Origin: Boswellia sacra
Lineage: Eukaryota > Streptophyta > Magnoliopsida > Sapindales > Burseraceae
NCBI GenBank assembly: GCA_013180625.2
Contig: SNVD02003550.1
Span: forward strand, 119,566 to 183,565
Length of the DNA: 64,000 nucleotides
Reading direction: 5' to 3'
Position numbers and translations under genes: made by a program. Within the stretch, counting starts at the first letter, position 1. Each line of letters starts with the position of its first letter. The notes beneath the pieces are model-generated. The model searched no databases, was not told the DNA's origin, and saw only the letters and a list, made by a program, of their open reading frames with translations. Of this stretch, positions 33,697 to 44,800 are shown piece by piece.

Positions 33697-35665
33697 TGAC
33701 ACGACCTGCCCCTAGCTATACGAGCAATCGTGCTTAAAACTATTCTAAGAAAACAACTTTTGAAAATATTCTATTTTAAGAAAATTTTGCTAGAGTTTCC
33801 CCTATATTTTGGACTAAAACCCTTGCTAAAACACACAAATGTTAAACACTTCAAAATATGTTTTCTTAACTCAACTTTTTCTTAGACTCTTGCCCTCAAC
33901 AACTATAACAAGTTGTCTAAAATCACTACGTCTCAATCCCTTAACATACACAATTCAAAATCATACTAAATGGTAAATGCACACGCATGCTCAACATGCT
34001 TAAAAATATAAAACTATACAAAGATAAATAAAGATGAATTGCTTTTAATGAATGAAAACTAGCTATACGTCGTGTTGCCCTCCTTAGCATCCTAGACAGC
34101 TTAGTACCAAACCTACAGTACCTAGTGGAAAAAGAATAGGAAAAGATTGAGTTGGAGTCTTAGTGAGTGGATACAGTTTTATAACATAAAACACTTATTC
34201 CTTTCTTTTATAAAACTCATTTCTTGAATAAAACTTTCTTTCTAAAACCTCATTTTCTCAAAACAACTATACGACATTTAATCATTTTCAAAAGAAATTA
34301 GTATACTTTTCTTTCCAGGAAAACATAAATAACTCTTTCTTCTCAAACTTTCTTTATAAGCTTCATTATTGTAAAACAACTATATAATTTCTTAACTCAT
34401 TATAAAGAAAATATTTTATAAAAATCTTTAATTTCCTTACCAAGATAACATAATATTCTTAAATTATATAAGGAGGTCACACACTTATCTTTATTTAAAA
34501 TACTTACCTAATCCCGTATCTCAGCACAAAACGTATCACTGCACATCAATCTTTTCTATAAAATAAATATATAAACATATGCTAAAAATTAAACAATATT
34601 AAACTTTTTGGAACCACATTCTTTTCATTCTAAAAACTTCATATTTTCTTTTCTAGCTTGTCAAAAGGTTGTTTACTAGATATCTAGAAATCATATACTT
34701 CAGCACTTATTAACTTTAAATCTGTTTTCTGAATCATTCATAAATGATATGACTTTCTTATAGTAAGATCATATAGTGTATCACATACTAGAAAATCTCA
34801 TCACATACTTGTATTAGGAAAATTTATCATACCCCTTGAAAATATCATTAAATTTTTCATAGAATTATAAAACAAATAAATTGATTAAAAATCTTCAAAT
34901 ACGTCCGCTTAGTTCTGCACTTTAAAAACAATAAAAAATGCAATTTTCTCAATCCCATAAAACAAAGCTCATGATATCTATGCTAAAACCATCAATCAAG
35001 TTTTATTAAAACATAAAACATAATTTTCATAAAAATTTTCTTCCAAATAACTTCTGTAAATCATGCTTGTTTTCTCAAGCGAACTCATACAAACGTATTT
35101 AAAGGCTTTTGATATACTAAACAAGTACCTGAATCTGGCTGATCATACTTAATGAGATCTAACATCACACACGTAGAACTATCTATACTCAGCGAGATCT
35201 AACATCACATAGGCCTGCTAAACTAGTCATACGCATGCACAGAGTTGCCCCTAAAAGGCTACAGTGCCCATATCACACTGCCCAAGATCTCTATGTGCTT
35301 CTGAATGGGCTCCGAAGGCCTCTATCTGTATAAATATATGTATCACTGTCTGTGTATGTTGGTTATTGGCATAATATAACATTGCTAAATTTTCTTCTTA
35401 TCTTTTACTAAAACTGATTTTTTTTTTCAAAAATGCTTTATAAACTGAACTTTACTTTTCATATCATAAGCTAAACTTTACTTTTCATATAACTTTATCA
35501 AACTTTGAAGAATTTAGTTTTAAGAAACTCAACGAAATAAAAGCGCTATGAAAATTTAAAATATCATGCTTTAACACCATTTCTCTAAGCTTGTAAAATT
35601 TACCCTTTTGATAAACCATAAAGCACTCTAAATATAAAATCTGAATTTTTCTTTTGAAATGCTAT
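33697..35665 (-). mobile_element. Truncated second LTR of the 3.47-kb family
   Basis: Begins TGACACGACCTGCCCCTAGC and follows 29442 onward with divergence, including the GAGATCTAACATCACA repeat near 35155 and 35195 and the GTCATACGCATGC segment near 35225. Similarity is lost at 35666, where a CACTA-type end begins. It is more diverged and older than the complete copy. Confidence 0.65.
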
Positions 35666-35965
35666 CACTACAAGAAAAATGGGCTATGGCAACGCGCATT
35701 TTGCGTTGCTAAAAGGTTTTCGCAATGCGCAAGAGCGCGTTGCTGTTCTTGCTGCTGCGGAAAGTCAAGCACTTTCCGTAACGCGCACATGTATGTTGCC
35801 AAATGCAATTCTGCACGTTGTAAAATAGCTTTTGGCAATGCGCAATGCGCATTGCTATAGATTGCACGTTGCAAAAAGTTGCATAATATTATTTTAGCAA
35901 TATGCACATGTTGCTCTATAGTGAATATGGCAACGCGATTTGCGCATTGCGAAAATTTGCAGAAT
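35666..35965. mobile_element. CACTA-type left end with subterminal GCAACGCGCATTGC-like repeats
   Basis: CACTACAAGAAAAATGGGC at 35666 is a canonical plant CACTA terminal repeat. For the next 300 bp, variants of GCAACGCGCA, GCGCATTGC and GCACGTTGCAAAA recur in both orientations, as transposase-binding subterminal repeats do. No matching right end (...TTCTTGTAGTG with the same subterminal motif) was found, so the element is truncated or its far end is displaced. The two opposed frames here are repeat sequence. Confidence 0.6.
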
Positions 35966-36177
35966 ATATTTATAATTAAAGATCCATTTTTTGTTCATTT
36001 GTAATAACTCTTTATTTTTAAACATACACATTACTATATAAATTATCGAAAAACAATAATATATAACAAAAGTACAAATTTTATTAAGATGAATACTATC
36101 ACAAATATCATAAATATGAGTACTTGTAACTAATTTGTAATACAATCCTAAACGACTTAAAGAAAATAAAAACATTA

Positions 36178-37190
36178 TCGTTGATCTTGAACTTGAAGCT
36201 CTGCTACCTGAATACCATCATCAGTCCACTGCCAGACCTTCATCTTACCAAAAGAAGAAAGTATAAATGTTTATACTTTCTCAAGGCTCTGAAATTGAAA
36301 GACCTATAGAAAAAAAATAGTCAAATAGAAAGGAGATGAAAGTTCAAATAAAAAATAGTCATATATTTTAACAATACAATATATGACACACAAATTTACC
36401 ACCTCTTAATACAAAAAAGACTGTTGTAACAAGACTAAACAAGTAAACTTGAATTCACCCAGTTGCAAAGAGAATAATGCCCATCATTGTATAAATATGT
36501 CAAATGCCACAACAATCTTCCAACAAGAAAAATGAAAGTCTCTATTGCCCTAACCTTTCTAATTTGATCATTTATCTTTCTTTCAAATCTTGCATAGCAA
36601 AATTATCCATACCCAAAAATTTTAACATGCTACTTCATCAAGCAGTGTACAAAAGTCATGCTCTAAACTCCATCTACGCTAATAAATTCTCCTCTTATGC
36701 TGAAACCAAGAAGACCGCTATCAATTCACAAAAGGATCGAGTTTTGGTGAAGCAATTACGTATTTTAGTAACTTAATCATTAATTACTATCAACAACAAA
36801 TCAAAACAATAGCTACAAGCATCGGTTATAAAAGATCTACAGCTAATAAAATACATTAAACGAAAATAATAGTAATAATCTAACGAAGCAAAAGCTATCA
36901 AATTAAAACACATTCAATTAACATAAGAAAAATAATTAAAATAATAAAATAAATCAAAATGAAGAAATTATAAGGAAACAATACCTGGCCAGGTGTGATT
37001 GGCCCAGAAACCACCATGTTGGATCAGGAAAACTGCAAAATCAAAGTACAAGACAGTACAGGACAGGAAAGCAAAGCGAAAATTATGTATAGGTCGCTTA
37101 CCCTTCTTCCACTCGTAATACACGGGCTACAGCTGGAAGGTTTCTATTTCTTAACCATTTTCTTAGGTGTGTAGATAGTACTCTGCAAAA
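36178..37190 (-). other. Possible multi-exon host gene fragment, unidentified
   Basis: Three exon-like blocks on the minus strand. About 37190-37103: VLSTHLRKWLRNRNLPAVAR, then VLRVEEG, ending in donor GTAAGC. 37034-36986: after TTTGCAG, containing MVVSGPITPGQ, donor GTATTG. 36250-36178: KMKVWQWTDDGIQVAELQVQ, then DQR and TAA. I do not recognise the protein and could not prove that the frames join. It lies next to the CACTA-type end at 35666 and could be transduplicated cargo. Confidence 0.3.
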
Positions 37191-37269
37191 TCTGGTAGTT
37201 GTGACAATTTTGCTCTCAAAGATTAAGGGAAGAACTTTACAGCTACAACTAGCTTTCACCAAAGCTCTT

Positions 37270-37640
37270 ATACCAGAATATTAATAAGAGAGAGCAACAT
37301 AACAGAACAGAGGCATAGAATAGAGGAGATTAAAATACCTAAAAAATTAAAGATAAAGAGACACGGAGAGAGGAGGCAGGACTGACATGACCCGACCGTG
37401 AGAGTGGAGGCTGGATCCGTGAAGGCGAGCTCATCGCGAGTGAGGATGGCCTGGTGAATGGCAATGCAACGGTGGAGTGGAGGCTGGCGACTTAGGCGAG
37501 ATGCCAAAGTTGATAACGGTGGAGTGGAGCACGGCTTAGCGAGTGGCGATGGTGGAATGGAGGACGATCAAAGAACTTAGCAGTGGAGGAGAATCCGAGA
37601 TGGCGAAGATGGATGGCTTAGGATTTTTAGGTCTACCCAT
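37270..37640. other. GC-richer GTGGAG/GGCGA repeat-like segment
   Basis: GGTGGAGTGGAGGCTGGCGA-type phrases recur at 37395-37600. No sustained frame. It resembles the 5' leader region of some plant DNA transposons, but no ends were matched. Confidence 0.3.
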
Positions 37641-37665
37641 CGTTTAGGAGATGACGGCTGGACTG

Positions 37666-38288
37666 TATAGTTAAATATGATGCAAAAAAGGCAAAAAAAA
37701 AATAAAAAACAAAACTAAAACAAGTATCCTGCCAAAACGCTCGGCAAAACTCAACGCGCTCGATAGAGCACGACAAGTCATGTAAATGTCGAGTGTCGGA
37801 TGTCGTGTCGAGATTCACAACTGACACTTGATATCAGTTTATTTTCGAAGATATCAAGTATCGAATGCATCATCCGACACTCGACACTTACATGTCGAGT
37901 CGTGTCGAGATTCACAACCGACACTCGATATCAGTTTATCTATTTTCGAGGACATCGAGTGTCAGATGATGCATTCGATACTGTCGAGTTGTGTCGAGAT
38001 TTACAACCGACACTTGATATCAGTATATTTTCGAGGACACCGATGCATCCGACACTCGACACTTATATGTCGAGTCGTGTCAAGATTCACAACCGACACT
38101 CGATATCAGTCTCGATATCAGTCTATTTTCGAAGACATCGAGTGTCGGATGCATCATCCGAAACTCGACACTTGCATGTCTAGTCGTTCGAGCTCTATCA
38201 AGCAAGTCGAGTTTTGCCGAGCGTTTTGGCAGGTTGCTTGTTTTAGCTTTGTTTTTTTTTGCCTTTTTTTGCATCATATTTAACTATA
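37666..38288. mobile_element. Foldback-type element with long terminal inverted repeats and a palindromic core
   Basis: The left arm TATAGTTAAATATGATGC (37666) and the right arm GCATCATATTTAACTATA (to 38288) are inverted copies. Similarity continues about 110 bp inward, through CCTGCCAAAACGCTCGGC and GCAAAACTC. The core consists of repeats mixing GTCGAGTGTCGG, CATCATCCGACACTCGAC, GTGTCGAGATTCACAACCG and GATATCAGT, so the whole sequence can fold on itself repeatedly. All open frames here are repeat sequence. No target duplication is evident. Confidence 0.8.
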
Positions 38289-38635
38289 TCGGCCTTGTAT
38301 TTGCAGGTTGAAGCAAATGGCAAGTGAATTGACATCCATACTTGTGCGTGTATATATGATTTTAGTTTGAAGATATATTGTCTTCAAACTTGTTAAAAAA
38401 TGGGCTTAAATTGTGTACTTGTCAATAGATTGGGGTGGACCTTATGGAATTTTACAAAGGAGTAATTTATCTTTTTATTAGTTATAATTTATTAACTAAA
38501 TATTATAACTTATGTATATCTTTATTTTACCATAAAATTATATTATTTTTAATAAAATATTTATTATTGAAAAATTAAACATTTAAAATCCTAATATTAG
38601 TTAAATTTTTATGTTCGAAAATTTTAAATCTAATA
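38289..38635. other. AT-rich spacer before CACTA element A
   Basis: No gene or site recognised. Confidence 0.4.
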
Positions 38636-38759
38636 CACTACAAGAAGAATGGGCTTATACTGCGCCCATCTGCGGCGGTTTTTAAAAATCAAAGTAAAAG
38701 GCCGATAGACAAAGGTCTTTACGGTAGTTTTTAAACCGCCGTTTATGTGGGCTAAAAAC

Positions 38760-40240
38760 GCCCAAAATTATTTTACCCTAACAGCGGGAATTGCATCAAA
38801 TTATTTCGATCTCCCTCTCATCTCTCTCGCATTTTCTCCCTCTCATCAAATTCTTGAATTGCAACCTTGTCTTCCCTGCTTTGACCCCATTTCCTTGGTC
38901 GTGCCAAGCTCCCCTGTTTCGGAGTTGCATTTTCTTCGCCAAGCTGAGCATCTTCAAGAGTAGGAGAGCGACTCGACCAGCCAATTCTAACTCCACCACT
39001 CCTCTGTTGAGTTTACCAAACCCGAGTTGCCTAAGAACTACAAAATCAGCTGCTAAGAGACCATTGTGGACCATTTATCCGACGAAAGGTCAGTGTTATA
39101 ATTCGCTAATCTCACAACCTCCATAAGAGATCTTCGAGGCACATGTCTTCAACTGTGTCGATGAAGATTGTGGTGAGGGAAATGTGCTGACGCAGGAGGA
39201 GACAAAGTTCTCTGTGGAGGATTATGGGCTTGTGACTCATGGTTGAGGAGAGTGAGAAAGTGTGTAGACAAGGAGTGGGCTCCAGTGAAGGCTGCCGTGA
39301 AAAAGGGAGAGGGTAGTAGAGCTCTATCTCCTTCGACTAACTTTGAGCCACAAAGCTTCCATTGCTGAATCTGAACTTCGTCCAAGCGTACGCTAGGAAT
39401 GTGCTTTATGCATCGAGCTGCTCCTAGAACTCTCGTGATCGACTTCTGCACTGGTACCATATCTTGTCCGCGTTTGCTATTGTGTTTCCATGACTTGTTG
39501 TTGTCTGCGTTTGCTATTGCGTTTCCATGACTTGTTGTTGCTTTTTGCATTTCCATGATGATTTTTGTGTGATCGACTTCCATTAATTTTCTTTGGGAAA
39601 TCATAGATTTACAATAGAGAGAAGTTCCCCATCATACACTACTTTTACCACAAACTTTCACTTCACCTAACGTTCTTGTGGCTTTGATTGACTAATGGGT
39701 GTGTTTGTTTTTTTGTTTGTTTGTTTACTTGACTGGTTTAAGTATAATTGAGGAGTTGGAAAATTAATGATTCCCATTCTATTCTTTTGACTTTGGACGT
39801 GCATTTTTTAGTTTGTCTAAGTCACCGAATCCTATTCTGGGAATTGGGAACTTTTGTTCGAGGTGTTTGGAGTTTTGGGTCTGATTGTTTTTATTTCTTG
39901 ATTTGATACTTTTCGTACTTTTCAATTTGGGCAGTTTGGAGCTCCAATTTTGTGGTAGCTTGAATATCAGAAGTTTGTTGTTGAAAGGTTTTGTAGTTAT
40001 GTGTCACTAGTTGATTTGGAGAAGTGCTATTGAAATTGTTGGTCTGGTGAGCTAATTTGTTGGTTGTATTTCATATTCAGACTTGAAGTTTAGTGATTTA
40101 AACGATATTGGGAGTACTGTGATAGGGTTCTAGAGCTGCAGTTTCGGTGGTTGCTTCTTGATTGTTTCATCCACATTTTGAGCTTGAAGTAAAAGAGTTT
40201 TGAGAGTTGAAACTAAGGGGTCTGGTGGGGTTTAGTTGTT
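38760..40240. other. 5' region of CACTA A, possible transduplicated sequence
   Basis: 38800-39600 is GC-richer and has exon-like phrases on both strands (minus frame 39604-39149: VPVQKSITRVLGAARC; plus: ELPKNYKI), but stops and competing frames prevent a call. The remainder is non-coding. Confidence 0.3.
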
Positions 40241-40610
40241 GAAGCTGTGTGTGCAAGTTCTATTCCTAACACAAAAGGGAGAGCTCTGTGTGTGAATGAC
40301 ATGCTTGATTCTCACTTGTCAAACTCATCTGAACCAATCCTGCAGCACCACTCTTGTGTGTTGTTGCATAAATCAATTAATATACAAAGATATGCTGAGT
40401 ATGGTGAGAACAACTGCATAATTATCCTGCAGCACCACTATTGTTCTCACCATACTCTTTTATTTATGTAGTTGAGTCTGAACCAATCCTGCAGCACCAC
40501 TATTGTGTGAATGACATGCTTGATTCTCACTTGTCAAACTCAACTGCATAAATAAAAGAGTATGGTGAGAGCAACTGCATAATTATGTGATTGTGTATAG
40601 GCAATGACAA
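40240..40610. repeat. Complex direct and inverted repeats in CACTA A
   Basis: GAATGACATGCTTGATTCTC occurs at 40294 and 40507, and GAACCAATCCTGCAGCACCA at 40331 and 40477. GAGTATGGTGAGAACAACTG (40396) is present inverted near 40440-40460 and direct again near 40558. This looks like a local tandem duplication with one inverted module. Confidence 0.7.
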
Positions 40611-42670
40611 TTTACTTCAATTCTGCCAACTTCTACTTCCATAAATCAATCATTTTCTTCAGTATCAAATAGTATCAAATCTTGATTGATTGTTCAATAA
40701 TTATAGTTTTGGCTGGGCAGCGAGGATGTGTTTGATATGGCAAATTATATTCTTGTAGTGTTCAGAAAACAGTATAGTTATACTGTTCAAAAGCCAAAAC
40801 TTTAAGGAAGTATCCTGTTTTGGTTCTCTTTTGTATTCATAGTCATTTGTTAGCATCGATCTTATACAATGTTGTAAGGAAAGGTCATTAAGGCTGCTAG
40901 ACTACTGCATAATTTTGTTGCATAATTACGATTACTTCCTATTTTGTTACTTAATTAGTATTTTGAGCTTTTTTCTTCTTTTCATCACAAGTATCATTTG
41001 TTTATATGTCAGTCCAACAGCTAAGCCACCTCAGCATATTATTATAGATATTTCTCCATTCCTCTATAACCTTATTAGCTGTCATTTACTGATACACTTG
41101 ATTGGATATAAGCATAGACAAATGGTCTTCTTTGATGGGTTGTAATCTGATATTTAATCAATTAAATTATTCTCAATAAGTTACGCTGAGCATTCTCTTT
41201 ATTGTAAAAATGTAGGTAATCTGGATAAGAGTATAAGTTATCTGGATAAAAGTGATTCTACTATTAAGAGTCCTAGGGGTTTCTAACCAGAAGTCACTTT
41301 GGTTCTACCTGCCCAGTAGCTGTCCAATGTAATAAATATCCACAGTTACTTAGATTTGGTTAGTTCCCCTAATTTTTTTATTTTCTTATATTTTGAAGAA
41401 TGTTTAAAGCAACCCAGAAATCAATGAGAATCACAGAAGCCAGTGGAAATTGAAATTTAAAGCATGACCGAAGAACAACTTGGCCTTACAAGAATCTATT
41501 TAGTTTTGCAGGCAATAAAAAATGATTCAAGAGATAGGTGCAAGGTGGGCAGGTGAAAATCCACACTCCTGCTCGCTATGCAAAGGCTTGTGATGTGAAG
41601 ACAAGAAGTCATTGATTGCATGTATTTGTTATCAAATTTAAGTTGTTTTATGTCCCTAAGCGTAATAAAGTATTTCATTGTAATGAAATTGTGATCTTAA
41701 ATTCTATAATTGATTTGCATTGCTCTCAGTAGGGGTACTAGTTGCACTATACACAACATACTGAAATGTTGATATAAAGTGGATGAGGTTAAATTTTACA
41801 TGACAATAGATCCATTTTGAGCCACTCTTATGTGTTTGTCAATGAAGAACATCAACATCTTAACAAGGGCCACTGGCCATGTTTATTAGAAATGTGAAAG
41901 GGAAGTGAACAAACTACAAATAATTAGCACTTAAGCTTTTTGTGAACTGTCATTGATTCATTTCATATAAATTTTAGCTTTTCTTTAGTAAATTGTATAT
42001 GTAGTGAGTGTACATGAAATGCTTTTTAAATGATCAATCAAGTGTTTAATATTGGAGGGTAATGCTACATTTCCATGTCTGTCTATATGATTAGTGATGT
42101 GAATTCGATAAAACTGTTATCGATCACAGAGATCAGGTCATGATATCAAATTTTGAGTGTTTTTTAGCCTAACGGCTAGCTATGCAAGATCAGTACATAA
42201 TGATTTTCTTTTGCCAAAGCCAAGAATATTTCTGCCTTCAATTCTGAATTCATGATAGATTACCTCAGAACTATTACTGAAGAAAATAATAAATTGACAG
42301 GGAGGATGGAACCAAGCAGCCCTGAGAGTCAAGGGAAAACATGGAATAATATTTCAGGATGAATTGCATAACTTGCTTGTTCATTATCTTTGACTTTAAA
42401 TTCTTTTGTGTTCTCTTTGCTTTATGCTGCACTTTTCTGTTTCGTTAATTAATTATTTGATACACTCCTTGTTTTTATGCTACTTTGCATCTTATAATTT
42501 CAGCATGCGTACTTAACCTGCTCATCTATCAAATTGCATGCGTACTTAACCTGCTCATCTATCAAATTGTGCTCCCTCTTTTTTTGCAAACTAAGCCATA
42601 AATTTTCTTCTAAGCCGTTGCTTTCAGTCCTGCAAGATTTTCCTTCTTTCACTTAAAAGAATAAAATAAA
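40611..42670. other. Non-coding part of CACTA A
   Basis: No sustained coding frame. A 35-bp direct duplication (GCATGCGTACTTAACCTGCT...) is at 42503-42570. TTCTTGTAGTG at 40750-40760 resembles a CACTA terminus but has no partner. Confidence 0.4.
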
Positions 42671-42674
42671 AAAC

Positions 42675-42885
42675 GAGGCCATGGAAATTGTTTCTACAGT
42701 CGCCGGTTGTTGAGAGTGTCATTGACCACCTGTCTGATGCAAAAGGTAGTCAGCTTGCTTACTTGCTTCACTAAAAGGAGAAGATTGTAAACAGGAAGTT
42801 AAGAAACTTGCAGGTGATAGAGACAGGGTACATGGCCAAATTGAAGTTGCGAAAGAAATCTAGAAATTATTAAGACTGATGTCTG
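42675..42885 (+). pseudogene. N-terminal coiled-coil fragment of a CC-NBS-LRR resistance gene, decayed
   Basis: An ATG near 42679 begins MEIVSTVAG. The frame then shifts to VVESVIDHLSDAKGSQLAYL, stop, KEKIVN, and shifts again to KQEVKKLAGDRDRVHGQIEV, then AKEI. This matches the N-terminal coiled coil of RPS2/RPS5-type NLRs (xLxYLLxYKxNIxxLxxEVxKLxxxRDRVQxxVxEAxRxG). Only about 65 residues are represented; no P-loop or LRR follows. It lies in the 5' half of CACTA A, so it is likely captured cargo or an older host relic that the element carries. Confidence 0.7.
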
Positions 42886-44224
42886 AAAGTGGACGCTAGA
42901 GGTAGACAAAATCACCGTAGATTATAGACTTACAATTATTTCTGTTTATTTATTTATTAAGATAAATAAACAATGAGCCTACTTAATTTAATTTAAGTCT
43001 GTAGATTATTATTAATTTACTGCTTCATTATTTTATTTGCAGCTTACTATCAAGCCTGATTTGAAGCATCCTCAACAACCTCAATTGTGGTAAAAAGCTG
43101 TTCTGCTTTGCTTGTCATATTTTTTGTCAAAAGTAGGTAATGATAGTATGAACTTATGTTGCACAAAGAAATAGATCTCATGATCCATTTAATAATAATT
43201 TATGTAAATCTACCCAAAAGAGATGCATTGATTCATGGTAGTCAAACAAGAAAAACTGCATAATCTGATTTCATAGAGTATAGGCCTTGCTTTTCTTGAC
43301 ACATTTAAAGGGAAGGATGAATCTACCACTGTTACAGAGTGCGGATACACTATTGTGTGCTCCTTTATGCAGTGTTGTGTGTTCTTCTTAGCTTTCTTCT
43401 TCCTCTTAATTCGGTCTATCTCTTCCCTTCTTTCAATTTGTCGATCACTTACCTCCCTTTTATACTGTTCAAGGGCTCTCTCTCTTAGTATTTTGCTTCC
43501 TTTTAATCTCATCTCTCTGACCTTTTACATGTATAGCTCTCGGATACTCTCTCTTGTACACACAAGCAAATGATGTCTTCTTCTTCTTCTTTTAGTCTCT
43601 CCCTTCTCTCTCCTCTAGCCATATTAGTGCCCTCCTAGCCTCTTTCTATATTATATTGCAAAATAGTAAGCGCATGTCATTGTTTACTCATACAATAGGC
43701 CACCACCAACCACACAAACATCTTAATTCATTCTTACTCAAGTGGCAATATTGGCAATTCACCATAACCACAACATCCATTAACCAAATAATTATCATTT
43801 ATTTAAATATTTTTGGAAATAATTTATTAATATCTATTTGCAAAAAATGTAATGCCTTTCTTCTTTGTAAATGTTTGCTTTCAGGACATAAGAAATACTT
43901 TCTTACTTTCCTCCAACAATTACATTTGATTGATTCTCGCTCTTAACGGCAAACCAAAAAAAGCATTAGTGAACCTGCTATATTGAGTATTACAGGTGAA
44001 TTTTAATTTTAATTGCTCTATTTATCTTTTCTTTTTGTTTTATCTACATGATGCTGTGAACTGTTAGCTTTTTCCTTCCATTAGTTATTCTATCCCACAT
44101 TTCACCCTCACATATCACAATAAGAATGAGCACGCAATGCACTGCATGTATTCTTTCTTTGCTTCATTCTAGCTGCAAGCCTCTTGTATTGATCATAATA
44201 TTAGTGCCCTAAAGTTAAAAGTTT
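42886..44224. other. Non-coding part of CACTA A
   Basis: A (T/C)TCT-rich stretch at 43370-43630 and AT-rich sequence. The minus frame at 43210-43512 is rich in Lys/Arg/Glu only because it reads the pyrimidine-rich strand. Confidence 0.4.
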
Positions 44225-44800
44225 CAAATTTGTTAAAAATTGCCAGCCCATTAAGCTTTATTCTATGTGCAAGCCTATTGTATCAATCATAAAAATTGCC
44301 AGTCCATTAAACAAAAAAATGAATGACACTAGCCCACTAAACTAGAAAAATATATCAGCCCATTAAACAAAAGCCCACAAACGTAATAAAAATTACCAGC
44401 CCATTAAACAAAAAAATGATTGACATCAGCCCACTAAAGTATAAAAATATGCCAACCCATTAAACAACAGCCTATAAACGTAATAAAAATTGCCAATCCA
44501 TTAAACAAAAAAATGAATGACACCAGCCGACTAAAGTATAAAAATATACTAGCCCATTAAACAAAAGCCCACAAACGTAATAAAAATTGCTAGCCCATTA
44601 AACAAAAAAATGAATGACAGCAGCCCACTAAAGTATAAAAATATGCCAGCCCATTAAAGTATAAAAATATGCCAGCCCATTAAACAGTAGCCCACAAACG
44701 TAATAAAAATTGCAAGCCCATTAAACAAAAAATGAATGACACCAGCCCACTAAAATAAAAAAATATACCAGCCCAAAAATATGCCACAACAAAAGCAAAA
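44225..44800. repeat. Tandem array of about 103-bp units in CACTA A
   Basis: The unit contains AAAAATTGCCAGCCCATTAAAC, AAAAAAATGAATGACACCAG, CCCACTAAAGTATAAAAATA and CCCACAAACGTAATA. About five units run from 44225 to 44800, the later ones rearranged (a doubled TATAAAAATATGCCAGCCCA near 44635-44665). The decaying edge runs to about 44960 as CCACTAAA-type phrases. No coding content. Confidence 0.85.

Noticed and set aside
35654..35907. Opposed cysteine/alanine-rich frames that resemble a cysteine-rich peptide
   Set aside because: They coincide with GCAACGCGCA-type subterminal repeats of the CACTA-type end; the cysteines come from the repeat.
37800..38283. Overlapping 127-, 151- and 65-codon frames
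   Set aside because: They are translations of the palindromic GTCGAG/GACACTCGA repeats in the foldback element.
40750..40760. TTCTTGTAGTG as a possible right terminus for the CACTA end at 35666
   Set aside because: The adjacent sequence has none of that end's subterminal repeats, the flanking triplets do not match (TAT against TTC), and it would overlap the start of CACTA A.
43210..43512. Charged 100-codon minus-strand frame resembling a coiled coil
   Set aside because: It arises from a pyrimidine-rich plus strand. No family hallmark and no conservation evidence.
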